Source of the DNA: an uncultured Hyphomicrobiales bacterium
GTDB taxonomy: Bacteria > Pseudomonadota > Alphaproteobacteria > Rhizobiales > Beijerinckiaceae
DNA: 64,000 nucleotides
Assembly (NCBI GenBank): GCA_903847605.1
Contig: CAINED010000039.1
Location: 1 to 64,000 of the forward strand
Reading direction: 5' to 3'
Numbering within the stretch: the stretch's first letter is position 1; each line of letters opens with the position of its first letter. This document shows, piece by piece, positions 43,906-52,600 of this stretch. The notes beneath the pieces were generated by a model. That model ran no database searches. It was not told the origin of the DNA and was given only the letters and a program-made list of their open reading frames with translations. The position numbers were made by a program, and so were the translations under genes.

Positions 43906-44492
43906 GCCTGAACCTCAAGATCGACTGGCTCACGCGCATTTCCGGCTGGACGCCCTGGTTCGCCGGGATTTTCGTGATTGCCGGTCTTGTCCATATCGCG
44001 TCCGTACTGGCGATGCCGATGCTCGCGCCGGTTGACGCTTTTGCCCGTCTCGCCAATGCAACGCCGCTTGGCCAGCTCGTCATTCTCGACAATGGGGAGC
44101 CCGGCAAGGAGCTGCTGCCCTACGAAGACCCGGCGGCGGTCATCGCCGTCTGCCGCTACGACCTGTCGAAGGGCGCGATCCGCCTCAAGGCGAATTTCGA
44201 CGGCGAGGGACTTGTCCTGATGTCCTTCCGCAACCGCTTCGGCACCGCCTTCTATGCGATGACCGACCGCGGCACGTCGCGGGGCCAGCTCGATGTCGTC
44301 ATTGCGAACCGCACGCAACTCGATGCGATCGAAGCGGAAGATTCCGAGGACGAGGTTCCGTCCGATCTTCGCCTGTTGTCGCCGTCAGCGGAAGGTTTTG
44401 TCATGCTGCGCGCTTTGGCGCTGGAGCCGGGTCAGCGCGCCACGGCCGAGGCGCGGCTCAAGGCGATCTCCTGCGAGATCGAACAGGATTGA
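43902..44492 (+). CDS. DUF1254 membrane-anchored protein
   Basis: 196 residues from the ATG at 43902. There is one membrane helix (WFAGIFVIAGLVHIASVLAM, about 18-37), then a DUF1254-type domain (DEDPAAVIAVCRYDLS-like segment, MSFRNRFGTAFYAMTDRGTS). Translationally coupled to the DUF1214 gene. Function unknown. Confidence 0.83.
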   Translation: MSLNLKIDWLTRISGWTPWFAGIFVIAGLVHIASVLAMPMLAPVDAFARLANATPLGQLVILDNGEPGKELLPYEDPAAVIAVCRYDLSKGAIRLKANFDGEGLVLMSFRNRFGTAFYAMTDRGTSRGQLDVVIANRTQLDAIEAEDSEDEVPSDLRLLSPSAEGFVMLRALALEPGQRATAEARLKAISCEIEQD

Positions 44493-44507
44493 CCGGCAAA
44501 ACGGGAT

Positions 44508-44723
44508 TCAGTTGCGGGCGGCCTTCCGGCGGCGCGTCCGGCCCTGCGGCCCGCCTGCGCCACGGGTCGGCTCGTTGCCGTCATGGTTTGCAACCGGCTC
44601 GTTACGCCGCCCGTAGCGTATGCCGGTGAAGAATAGAATGTCGGCGCCTTGCCGCGGAATGTCCGGAAGGCGTTTTGCCAGCGGTTTTCGGCCCGCCGGC
44701 GGAAAAGACAAAAGCAGTCCCAT
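44508..44723 (-). CDS. Small conserved hypothetical protein
   Basis: 71 residues from the ATG at 44723, which has GGAG eight bases upstream. It contains MGLLLSFPPAGRKPLAKRLP and ADILFFTGIRYGRR followed by a basic tail. The motif resembles a small protein seen in many Hyphomicrobiales. The open frame continues far upstream but only as the antisense shadow of the DUF2336 gene. Function unknown. Confidence 0.6.
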   Translation of the reverse strand: MGLLLSFPPAGRKPLAKRLPDIPRQGADILFFTGIRYGRRNEPVANHDGNEPTRGAGGPQGRTRRRKAARN

Positions 44724-44873
44724 CTCGATTTCTCCGGAAGTCCGGCCCGACAGGGGAATCGATGCGAAATTGCATCTCCCCATTATTCGGCCCTCGAAGG
44801 TTAATGATGCGTCAACGCTTCCCATATAATTTTCGGGAGTAGCGTAGAGTTCCCTTAGAGTGTGCGTATCCCC

Positions 44874-46034
44874 ATGAGTGTCCCGCTTTCCAATGGCCTG
44901 CACGTCGCCGGCCCAGCGTCGGATTTCGAAAAACTGGCGAGCTTCGCGCGCCGCAACGACGACACGCTGCGTCCGGCGCTTCTCGCCTCCCTCACGGAAC
45001 TGTACGTGACAGGTCCCGAGCCCAATGGCGAAGCCATTGCGCGCTACGAGGACATGGCGCTCCAGCTCATTCCCGACGCTGATGCCGCGACGCGGGCGCA
45101 GGTCGCCGCGAAGCTGGCAAGGCATCCACTTGCGCCAGTAACGGTCATCGATGCGCTGCTTCTGTCCGATCATGTCTGCGCAACGATTCTGCTCGAACAT
45201 TGCACGAGGCTTGCGCCGGATCGGCTGTTCGATATCGCCGCCAGCGGTTCGCAGGCCCAAGCTCTCGCCCTTGCACGACGGCGCGGGATCGATCCCGATA
45301 TCGTCGACATGCTGGTCTTGCGCGGCGACGAAGACGTATTGTGCGCGCTGGCAGAAAATTCCGACGTTCCCCTTGGAGACCGCCTGCTCGGTCTCCTGAT
45401 CGCGCGCGCCCGGCATGCCAAGCACCTGGCGCAAATTCTCTGCCGGAGAATCGAGGACACGCGCATCCTGACGCCGCTTTTCCTCTCGGCTTCGCCCGAT
45501 CAGCGCAAGCAAATCCTGCGCGATGCGGAATTCGCCGATTTCACGTCAGGACAAATCCGACGCGTTTCGACCGCCAATCCCGTCCTTGCCGACTGGATCG
45601 TCGAACGCGGCAAGATGGGCCTTTGGGGCCTTGTGGCGCAGGAGATATGCCGTCTTACCGGCTTCGAACGCGCGACCGTCGATGCGATGATTGCCGATGA
45701 GCATGGCGACGGCCTCGCCATTCTTCTGGCTGCCATCGGCTGCCCGGCCAACAAGACCGTGCGCCTCTTTCTTTCCTGCCCGCCGGCGATTTCGCATTCG
45801 GTGGAACGGGTGCGCACCCTCGCGCGCATCGTCGAACACATGCCGGCGCATGCGGCTTACGCCATCGTGCATGCGATCATGGGAACGCCGATGGATTCAG
45901 CGCGCAAGCGACATATGCCCGTCGCCGATCCGCTCGCCTCGCCATTGCCCGGCCGCAAGCTCACGGGCATTTCGTCCGCCGTCAGCCTGCCGCCGCAGCG
46001 GCAGGCTTCGACGAGATTGCGGATGCAAAGGTAA
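44874..46034 (+). CDS. DUF2336 helical-repeat protein
   Basis: 386 residues from the ATG at 44874 (a GTG at 44862 is an alternative). Mostly alpha-helical, with HEAT-like repeats (PLAPVTVIDALLLSDHVCAT, RRGIDPDIVDMLVLRGDEDV). This matches DUF2336 proteins of Alphaproteobacteria. The C-terminal 50 residues are disordered and basic. Function unknown. Confidence 0.85.
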   Translation: MSVPLSNGLHVAGPASDFEKLASFARRNDDTLRPALLASLTELYVTGPEPNGEAIARYEDMALQLIPDADAATRAQVAAKLARHPLAPVTVIDALLLSDHVCATILLEHCTRLAPDRLFDIAASGSQAQALALARRRGIDPDIVDMLVLRGDEDVLCALAENSDVPLGDRLLGLLIARARHAKHLAQILCRRIEDTRILTPLFLSASPDQRKQILRDAEFADFTSGQIRRVSTANPVLADWIVERGKMGLWGLVAQEICRLTGFERATVDAMIADEHGDGLAILLAAIGCPANKTVRLFLSCPPAISHSVERVRTLARIVEHMPAHAAYAIVHAIMGTPMDSARKRHMPVADPLASPLPGRKLTGISSAVSLPPQRQASTRLRMQR

Positions 46035-46041
46035 CTGCGAA

Positions 46042-46389
46042 CTACTTCGCCAGATCGAGGAAACAGCGTCCCGCCCGATCGTCGACATCGACGATCCATA
46101 TATCGGGATCGAAGCCGATTTCCTTGCGCAGACGCTCGTCTGCATCGGCGAGGTCGATCGACTCTTCCTTGTGAAGCCTCCTCCAGAGGCGATCGATGCC
46201 CGCCTCGGCCAATTCCGTCTGCGGCGCGGGGCCGTAAAGCGCGCATGTGCCGTCGAGGCGATCCACTTTCACGAAGATTGCGCCTGCCTCCGCCGCGCCG
46301 CGACGGCGCAGCACGGCATATGCGCCCTCGCTCATGCAGCGGCGCAGATAGGCGGAGACGAAGATGTCTGCGCGCAGGCGCATGTTCAC
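46042..46389 (-). CDS. DUF1491 family protein
   Basis: 115 residues, GTG start at 46389 (ATG at 46383 is possible). MRLRADIFVSAYLRRCMSEG and AGAIFVKVDRLDGTCALYGP are the DUF1491 signature. Found widely in Hyphomicrobiales; function unknown. Same strand as the peptidoglycan-binding protein gene 22 bases upstream. Confidence 0.88.
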   Translation of the reverse strand: MNMRLRADIFVSAYLRRCMSEGAYAVLRRRGAAEAGAIFVKVDRLDGTCALYGPAPQTELAEAGIDRLWRRLHKEESIDLADADERLRKEIGFDPDIWIVDVDDRAGRCFLDLAK

Positions 46390-46411
46390 ACGATACTTGT
46401 GAAGTTCGAAG

Positions 46412-47149
46412 TCAGGGTATGCTGACTCCAGAGCGCGACGCCAGTTCCTTGAGAAGCTTAGGCGACATCTGGCCTGTCACCTGAAGTTTCTGGGAACGTT
46501 CGAAGGCTTCGATCGCGACACGTGTCGTCGGGCCGGCGACGCCATCGGACTTCACATTGTGTCCGAGCTTCTTGAGCGCTTCCTGCACGGCCACGATGCG
46601 CTTCGTCTGCTCAGCCGAAGCATTGGGAATCGAGGCAGGCGGAGTCGGCGCCGAAGGCTTGCCATCCCGCAACAGCGCAGCAATTGCGTCGTGCTTGGCG
46701 GCCGCCGGTTGCTGCGCAGGCTCGCGCGGCGGCGCTTTGGGAATCGCGGTGGCGTTGGTGCGCTGTTCGGCGGCGGGCACAACGGGGCGCTCGGGCGCAA
46801 CCGGCACGGAAGCCGTCGTCTGCGGCACCGGCTTGGGTTGCGAACGTTGCGCTGTTTCGGCCGGCCGCGCGGGCGGCAGCGGCACGGGCGCTTCGGCGTC
46901 CACGGTTTTCGCTGTTCTGAAGAACGGCGCGGGATGGCGCTCGTTTTGCAGGAACAGCGCGTTGACGCCGATGCCGCCGATCAACAGCACGCCGCAGGTC
47001 ACGAGCAGCGTGCGGCCGGGGCGGCGCGCCATCTTCCCCAGGAATGCAAAGCGCGAAGGCGCGGGAGGTCCGGCGCGCCGCTGTTTCGCGGGACGCCTTT
47101 CTTCGCGGAGAACGAAATCGTTGTCCGCACGAGCGAGAGCTTCAGGCAA
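46412..47149 (-). CDS. Membrane-anchored peptidoglycan-binding protein
   Basis: 245 residues, TTG start. A basic cytoplasmic N-terminus, one helix (TLLVTCGVLLIGGIGVNALF, about 47-66), a long Pro/Ala-rich periplasmic linker, and a C-terminal peptidoglycan-binding domain 1 (VAVQEALKKLGHNVKSDGVAGPTTRVAIEAFE region). Its start overlaps the upstream histidine kinase stop by 8 bases, so the two are coupled; it may help the kinase sense or localise at the wall. Confidence 0.88.
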   Translation of the reverse strand: MPEALARADNDFVLREERRPAKQRRAGPPAPSRFAFLGKMARRPGRTLLVTCGVLLIGGIGVNALFLQNERHPAPFFRTAKTVDAEAPVPLPPARPAETAQRSQPKPVPQTTASVPVAPERPVVPAAEQRTNATAIPKAPPREPAQQPAAAKHDAIAALLRDGKPSAPTPPASIPNASAEQTKRIVAVQEALKKLGHNVKSDGVAGPTTRVAIEAFERSQKLQVTGQMSPKLLKELASRSGVSIP

Positions 47150-49010
47150 TTTTTTTCACCATGTCCGGCTGGTTGGAGAAAAGATCGCCGCCTGTTTTCG
47201 GTTTTAGTGGCATTGCCTCGATCTTTGCCGAGGTCCGGGATTCCTTCGCGACTGCACGGCAGTCCATGGGCAGGCGCACTGTGACGCGCGTGCCGACATC
47301 CGGCGCGCTTTCGAGAATGATATTGCCGCCGTGCAATCCGACGAGGCCGCGCACGACCGACAATCCAAGTCCCGTGCCTTCATAGGGCCGGTCGTAGGTC
47401 GCGCGCGCCTGGAAGAAGGGATCGCCGAGACGCGCGAGATCGGGCGGGCGGATGCCGATGCCGGTGTCGCTCACTTCGAAGATCATCGAATTGCCTTCGG
47501 CGCGCACGTTGACCGTGACGGTGCCGTTGCTCGGCGTGAATTTCACCGCGTTCGACAACAGGTTGATGATGACCTGCTTGAAGGCGCGCTTGTCCGCGAC
47601 GAGTTCGTCGAGCTGCGGCGCATAATTGCGCACGAGTTCGATGCCATTGGCCTTCGCCTTCAGGCTCAGCATGTCGCAGCACTGGTCGACGATCGGCTGC
47701 ACCTCAAAATGCTCGGGCAGAATGTCGAAACTGCCGGCCTCAATCTTGGAGATATCGAGAATCGAGTTCACGACAGCCAGCAGATGATGTCCGGATTCGT
47801 GAATGATGCGCGCATATTCGATCTGCTTGGCCTGATCGGTAGGCATCAGCTCGCTGTTGCCGAGGATTTCCGAAAAGCCGATGATCGCATTGAGCGGCGT
47901 GCGCAGTTCGTGGCTGACATTGGCGAGGAAGCGATCCTTCCAGCGGTTCGCTTTCTCCGCTTCGAAACGGGCGGCTTCGAGATCGGTAGCATGCTGGCGC
48001 GCCGCGTTGATGTCGCGCAGCGCGGCGATTACCTGTACGTTCGCGCGATTGAGTCCATCGCCGTCTTCAAGCCGCACGCGGCGCGCGCGCAATTCGAACC
48101 AGTGGAAGACGGGCGCATTGATGTCGCCCGCAACGGTGACCTGATCCGTCGAGATGCGGATGCGAATATCTGCGGTAACGGTCGATCCGCTATCGGCTGC
48201 ATCGGCGGCCAGTTTCAGGAAGGCGGGACGGTCGGCAACGTGGATGCGCTCGAACAGGCCCCGCCCGCGCAATTCGCGTGCGGAACGGCCGATACGCTGT
48301 TCGCCCGCTTCGCCGGCGTAATTCACATTGCCTGCACGGTCGATACCGAGCACGAGTTCGCCGATGGTTTCGACAAGCGAGCGATAGCGCGCCGAGCCGA
48401 GTGTCAGGCCACGGCGGCGCACATCGGCGAGATGTATCGCGCCGGCAACGCTGGCGCAGGCATAGGCGATGGCCAAAAGCGCGAAGAGGGCGGTCGTGAG
48501 GTCGGCGAGATTGAAGCCGCTACCCACCAGGCCTGCCGCCTTCACCAGAACGATCGCCGCCAGCACAATCAGCGAAGCAGCGCCGGCTGCGATTGTCATC
48601 GGGATCGAGAAAGTCATCAGCGTGTCGAGCGGCGCAAGGACGAGCCACATGCTCGCGGCCGCAGGGATCGACGGCGAGCCCAGCGACAGGGTGGCCGCGA
48701 GGCCGACAAAGCCGAGGGCCGAAACGGCATGCGCAAATTTGAGATTGCCGGTGCGCATCGCCGCCCAAACAGCCAGAAGCGGCGCCGCGACCCAGGCGAA
48801 GGCGATGGCGTCGAGCGGACCGGGCTTGCCATGGAGCGTGAAATAGATGGGCACGCTCACGAAAGCGGCCAGGACCAGACCGAGGCGCAGGCTGACAAAG
48901 AGGATGTGCCGGGCGCGCTCCATCGCATCGCCCTGCACCTTCGGGTGCACCAGGGCTGCGAGCCTGTCTATCAATCCGGGCCAGATCTTCACGCGATCAC
49001 TCGTACGCAT
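47142..49010 (-). CDS. PAS-domain membrane histidine kinase (DivJ/PleC-like)
   Basis: 622 residues from the ATG at 49010. Six or so hydrophobic helices lie within residues 30-195, then a PAS domain (LVETIGELVLGIDRAGNVNY, about 215-330), a coiled coil, an H-box [20 protein letters not shown] near 390 and an HATPase with NLLSNAVKFTP, DTGIGIRPPD and GTGLGLSVV. The H-box sequence resembles cell-cycle kinases of the PleC/DivJ group; that subfamily assignment is tentative. Confidence 0.9.
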   Translation of the reverse strand: MRTSDRVKIWPGLIDRLAALVHPKVQGDAMERARHILFVSLRLGLVLAAFVSVPIYFTLHGKPGPLDAIAFAWVAAPLLAVWAAMRTGNLKFAHAVSALGFVGLAATLSLGSPSIPAAASMWLVLAPLDTLMTFSIPMTIAAGAASLIVLAAIVLVKAAGLVGSGFNLADLTTALFALLAIAYACASVAGAIHLADVRRRGLTLGSARYRSLVETIGELVLGIDRAGNVNYAGEAGEQRIGRSARELRGRGLFERIHVADRPAFLKLAADAADSGSTVTADIRIRISTDQVTVAGDINAPVFHWFELRARRVRLEDGDGLNRANVQVIAALRDINAARQHATDLEAARFEAEKANRWKDRFLANVSHELRTPLNAIIGFSEILGNSELMPTDQAKQIEYARIIHESGHHLLAVVNSILDISKIEAGSFDILPEHFEVQPIVDQCCDMLSLKAKANGIELVRNYAPQLDELVADKRAFKQVIINLLSNAVKFTPSNGTVTVNVRAEGNSMIFEVSDTGIGIRPPDLARLGDPFFQARATYDRPYEGTGLGLSVVRGLVGLHGGNIILESAPDVGTRVTVRLPMDCRAVAKESRTSAKIEAMPLKPKTGGDLFSNQPDMVKKIA

Positions 49011-49292
49011 CCCGATATCGGGGAACTGAAATTGACTTTTGCAGGCCCGCCTTAAGTGAACCCTAAGCATGCGTGCGCCGGGGCCGTTCCGGCGTCCAAA
49101 GCGCGGTTTTCCCGATAGGATTTGCCGGTCATGGTTTAGAAGATATTGCTGCGGCTTCACCGTAGTGCGGTCTGCCATGGTGAACGCGCCATGAATCGGA
49201 AGACTTCGATTTGAGCGCCGGATTTAGATCGAACTTGATCCGCCTGCGCTAGAAATCATCCCGTGAGGTCGGAATGACCCGCAGGAGTCGTC

Positions 49293-49607
49293 ATGTTTTT
49301 CCTGATGCGCAGCGTCTTGTGGCTGGGCATCGTCTTCTGGGCGATGCCATGGAACGGCGAAGGTTCGCCGGGCCGCAGTGCGCTCGACGCCGCGCGCGGC
49401 CTCGCCCAATCGACGGCGCAGGCGGCCAGCGAGGCCTGTGTCGCGACCCCGGCCGAATGCCTCGCCGCCGCCCGAAAACTGCACGCCCTATTCGAAAAGA
49501 TCGCGGCAGAGCCTCTCGAAGCCTCCTCCGCTACCGGCCCGGCACAAACTGGCGGGGCGCTCTCGGCTTTGGACCGCCTGCCGCAATGGCGCAACGGCCG
49601 GCCCTGA
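49293..49607 (+). CDS. DUF5330 small secreted or membrane protein
   Basis: 104 residues: an N-terminal hydrophobic segment MRSVLWLGIVFWAMPW, then two Cys in EACVATPAECLAAARKL. This matches DUF5330 in Hyphomicrobiales. Function unknown. The TGA stop lies in the loop of a terminator hairpin. Confidence 0.8.
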   Translation: MFFLMRSVLWLGIVFWAMPWNGEGSPGRSALDAARGLAQSTAQAASEACVATPAECLAAARKLHALFEKIAAEPLEASSATGPAQTGGALSALDRLPQWRNGRP

Positions 49608-49622
49608 GGGCCGGCGTTTTTG
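49598..49622 (+). terminator. Rho-independent terminator overlapping the DUF5330 stop codon
   Basis: GCCGGCCC (49598-49605) and GGGCCGGC (49609-49616) form a perfect 8-bp stem with the stop codon TGA as the loop, followed by GTTTTT. Confidence 0.85.
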
Positions 49623-49697
49623 GGGTGGCGCATTGCGCCCGATTATCCATATAGACGGCAGGACGCTGCGAACCGCAGCCGCGAAGCCGATGGAATC

Positions 49698-50126
49698 ATG
49701 GCCAGCATCGAAGGCATCATCGCCGATTTCGAAACGATCGACGATTGGGAAGAGCGATACCGTTACGTGATCGAACTCGGCCGCGAACTCGAGCCGCTGG
49801 CCGACGAGGCGCATTCGGATGCTAACAAGGTGCGCGGCTGCGCCAGCCAGGTCTGGCTTCAAACAACCCTCGAGCGCGACGGCTCCGGCGCGCCTGTCCT
49901 CGCCTTTCGCGGCGACAGCGACGCGCATATCGTCCGCGGCCTCGTCTATATCGTGCTCGCCATGTTTTCGGGCCGGCGCGCCGAAGAAATCCTGGACATC
50001 GACGCCCAGGAGATTTTCGGCCGCCTCGGCCTGACGGCGCATTTGACGCCGCAGCGCTCGAATGGCGTGCGCTCGATGGTGGAGCGCATCAAATCCGATG
50101 CCCGCGCAGCGCTGGCCGCGGCCTGA
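49698..50126 (+). CDS. sufE: SufE-family sulfur acceptor protein
   Basis: 142 residues from the ATG at 49698. IIADFETIDDWEERYRYVIE and NKVRGCASQVWL with the active-site Cys near residue 50; AHIVRGLVYIVLAMFSGR follows. SufE takes sulfur from the SufS desulfurase for iron-sulfur cluster assembly. Full length. Confidence 0.93.
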   Translation: MASIEGIIADFETIDDWEERYRYVIELGRELEPLADEAHSDANKVRGCASQVWLQTTLERDGSGAPVLAFRGDSDAHIVRGLVYIVLAMFSGRRAEEILDIDAQEIFGRLGLTAHLTPQRSNGVRSMVERIKSDARAALAAA

Positions 50127-50132
50127 TTGAAG

Positions 50133-51023
50133 CTAGACTCTGGGACGATAATCCTCTGCTCCCCAGTGCCTGACGGCCCCTGCGCGCGCCGGCCCCTCCG
50201 CCTGGCTTTGCAGACCGTAATGGCGTGCGAGCGAAGCCAGCGCCATTTCGAGGACGAGTTTTGCCGAGCGTCTCGGCCAGCGTCTTTCGGCCTCGATGAT
50301 CTCGAGGCCTTTCAGAAATCCGCAGACGTCCATCAGCAATCCCGCAAAGTCCGGACCGACGGCGCGCAAGGCCTGGTCGGCCCGCTGTCGGGCCGCAATC
50401 ACGACTTCGGAATAGGATAACGGCGCGGAATAACCATCGCTGTCACCGAGGCTCGGATCCCAGTTCGCCGTGATCCGCGGGACCATCTGCGCGAAGGTGA
50501 GATCGCGCCGCAATCTTTCACCGGCTTCGAGCGATGCCGGATCGAGCAGCATTTCGCCTTTCGCGTTCTTTCGGCGTGCGAGCCAGGCAAGCTGGCTTTC
50601 GCCTTCGTCGACTGCGACCTGGCGCGATATGCCGTTGACTTCGACCTCACATTGCACAGTCTGGCTATGCTGCGCGAAAAATGGATCGATGTCAGGCTCT
50701 GCATCCTTTCGCATGAGAAAGGCTCGACCTGCATCGGTAATGTGCAGCCTCTCCCGGCCTGACGCGGCCCCCTTTGTCCATTGCAGAAGTCCTTGCGACA
50801 CAGCCTATTTCACATCATCCGTGGCGGCCGATCCCGTGCGCAAGCTCACATCATTGCGCCGCGAGAAAATATCGAACGATGACGAGCCGAGCGGGCTGTG
50901 CGTTGCATAGGCGCCCTGCTGCGACAGCGCGCGCACCAAGCGCGTCATGGCGGACGCCGAGCCAGATTTGGCTTTAGCCGTGAGATTGCCGCCCTTGGCA
51001 TCTGAAGAAGGTTTCCTGTCCAT
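50133..51023 (-). pseudogene. GafZ-like GTA activator (DUF6456) with an in-frame TAG at codon 73
   Basis: The start ATG at 51023 overlaps the stop of the upstream gene by one base (TGATG). The frame reads MDRKPSSDAKGG, then RLVRALSQQGAYATHSPLG, FDIFSRRNDVSLRTG, AATDDVK, TAG (50807-50805), then AVSQGLLQWTKGAA, a winged-helix-like part and the DUF6456 core (LSYSEVVIAARQRADQALRAVG), ending in TAG after 296 codons. In Caulobacter, GafZ (DUF6456) works with GafY to activate and antiterminate the GTA. A GTG at 50801 could restart translation of the C-terminal 222 residues. Confidence 0.78.
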
Positions 51024-51412
51024 CACCGCGCCCCCGCAGTTGTCGGAGAAAAAGCGCGGATGAAAGCGAGCACGGCAGCCTCGATCGCATCGAGCATGCG
51101 GTCGAAGGATTTCACGTCCCTGAAATCCTCGATACGCGCGCAAATGTAACGCACTGTCGAACGATCTCGGTGAAAGGCTTTCCCGATCAATCGTTGCGAC
51201 AAGCCCAGAACGACATGGCCGAGATAAATTGCGAGATGCCGGAGCGAAACGCGCAAGCCCGTGATCCGCGCCGCCCCCGACTTGAGTCTTGCGATGTTCG
51301 AAAGCGCCTGACGGACGGCGTGCTGCAAAATCTCCAATCCGTTTTTTGCAGTCAAAATGATCTCATTGGCTTCCGCCGTCCCTGACGGAAGCGCTCGGTA
51401 ATCTCCAGACAT
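51023..51412 (-). CDS. GafY-like GTA activator with DnaA domain-IV-type helix-turn-helix
   Basis: 129 residues from the ATG at 51412. The central part (LRHLAIYLGHVVLGLSQRLI, then GKAFHRDRSTVRYICARIED) closely follows the DnaA domain IV DNA-binding signature. The N-terminal half is helical. It is coupled to the DUF6456 gene by a one-base overlap. The pair matches GafY/GafZ of Caulobacter and the two halves of GafA in Rhodobacter capsulatus, which switch on GTA expression. It also resembles generic chromosomal DnaA-C proteins, so the GTA role is inferred from the pairing. Confidence 0.75.
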   Translation of the reverse strand: MSGDYRALPSGTAEANEIILTAKNGLEILQHAVRQALSNIARLKSGAARITGLRVSLRHLAIYLGHVVLGLSQRLIGKAFHRDRSTVRYICARIEDFRDVKSFDRMLDAIEAAVLAFIRAFSPTTAGAR

Positions 51413-51562
51413 TGTGAACCACACTCCACAAGCAGCGCCGCAATATCGGACTACTATCCTATAACTTCGACATTGTCCAGAATTTTTCTTTTTATTCCTA
51501 TTTTCTCCCCCTCCTCTCTCTCCGGACGGAAAACTTGGGCATTCCCGCAATGGAGCATGCCC

Positions 51563-51886
51563 ATGAAAATCGACATGAAAGATCTGAAAGCCCGCGCTGC
51601 CCAGACCCTCGAGCGGCAGATCGCCGGGGGCGTCCCGCACTATGAACGCAGCCGCCACTTGCGGCGTCTTCTCCCGCTTGCGCCCGAGGATTTTGCCCGG
51701 AAGGACGTTGTCACCGCCCGGCGCATTTTGCTGCGCCTCGCCAACGCCATGCGCGAAGAACGCAGGCGCGGCCGCATGGGGCACTGGACCTACGATCTCA
51801 ACCGCCACATTGCGCTGGCGCAGGCCTATCGCGCGGAACGCGAGGCGCTGCACACGCTCGACAGACATCGCGAATCGCACGACTGA
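51563..51886 (+). CDS. Small conserved protein divergent from the GafYZ-like pair
   Basis: 107 residues from the ATG at 51563 (GGAG seven bases upstream). Helical and basic: LKARAAQTLERQIAGGVPHY, RRILLRLANAMREERRRGRM and GHWTYDLNRHIALAQAYRAE. I see the pattern of DUF6477-type proteins but cannot confirm the family. It is 150 bases from, and divergent to, the GafY-like gene; the intergenic region is pyrimidine-rich. Confidence 0.65.
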   Translation: MKIDMKDLKARAAQTLERQIAGGVPHYERSRHLRRLLPLAPEDFARKDVVTARRILLRLANAMREERRRGRMGHWTYDLNRHIALAQAYRAEREALHTLDRHRESHD

Positions 51887-51910
51887 TCGACGCGTCGGCA
51901 GTGCGGAACC

Positions 51911-52600
51911 ATGGCGGAAACGAGTCTCTATCAACCGGTCAAAGCCTTTCTCGAATCGCTCGGTCTCGAAGCGAAGGGCGAGATTTGCGGCTGCGATGTC
52001 GTCGCGCTCGATCAGGGCGAGCGTGCGGCGCTTGTCGTTTGCGAATTGAAGATGGCTTTCACGCTCGAACTCGTGTTGCAGGCCGTCGACCGCAGCGCCG
52101 CCTGCGACGAAGTCTGGCTGGCGGTACGCGCGTCCGCGCGTGGACGCGGACGCGAGAACGATTCACGGGCGAAAAAACTCTGCCGCCTCTGCGGCTTCGG
52201 ACTTCTCTCGGTGTTTGCGAATGGCCGCGTGGAAGTGATCGTCGAACCCGTGCAATGGAAGCCGCGCCCCGACAACAAGCGCCGTTCGCGCATCGTCGAT
52301 GAATTTCGCAAGCGCCGCGGCGACACGGCCATCGGCGGCTCGACGCGTCGCCCCCTGATGACCGCCTACCGGCAACAGGCGCTGGCTTGCGCCGCGGCCA
52401 TGTCCATCACGCCCGCACGCCCGCGCGATTTGAAAATCGCGCATCCCGACGCGCCGAAAATCCTGCAGAACAATGTCTACGGCTGGTTCGAGCGCGTGGA
52501 GCGCGGCGTCTATGGCCTGACCGATGCCGGACGCGCCGCGCTGGCGCTGTGGGCGGATCATCTGCCAGCCCAGATCCCCTCCATCAGCGCTTCGTCGTGA
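51911..52600 (+). CDS. DUF2161 PD-(D/E)XK nuclease-like protein
   Basis: 229 residues. LYQPVKAFLESLGLEAKGEI, GCDVVAL and VVCELKMAF give the Asp and Glu-x-Lys core of the PD-(D/E)XK fold; the C-terminal half is a winged-helix-like domain (DLKIAHPDAPKILQNNVYGW). DUF2161 proteins are often annotated as PD-(D/E)XK phosphodiesterases of unknown role. Its last 17 bases overlap the convergent RidA-like gene. Confidence 0.85.
   Translation: MAETSLYQPVKAFLESLGLEAKGEICGCDVVALDQGERAALVVCELKMAFTLELVLQAVDRSAACDEVWLAVRASARGRGRENDSRAKKLCRLCGFGLLSVFANGRVEVIVEPVQWKPRPDNKRRSRIVDEFRKRRGDTAIGGSTRRPLMTAYRQQALACAAAMSITPARPRDLKIAHPDAPKILQNNVYGWFERVERGVYGLTDAGRAALALWADHLPAQIPSISASS

Noticed and set aside
44727-45512. 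Long upstream extension of the 71-aa gene at 44508-44723
   Set aside because: The extension is antisense to the DUF2336 gene; only the part from the ATG at 44723 with its ribosome site looks coding.
26711-51023. TAG reassigned to an amino acid throughout the genome
   Set aside because: TAG ends many genes at their natural family ends (gp14, gp8, S1 protease, VOC, DUF1491, DUF6456, ccmI, the PepSY-like gene), and reading through them would give long overlaps into neighbours, for example a VOC-TauD fusion. Standard code with local ambers fits better.
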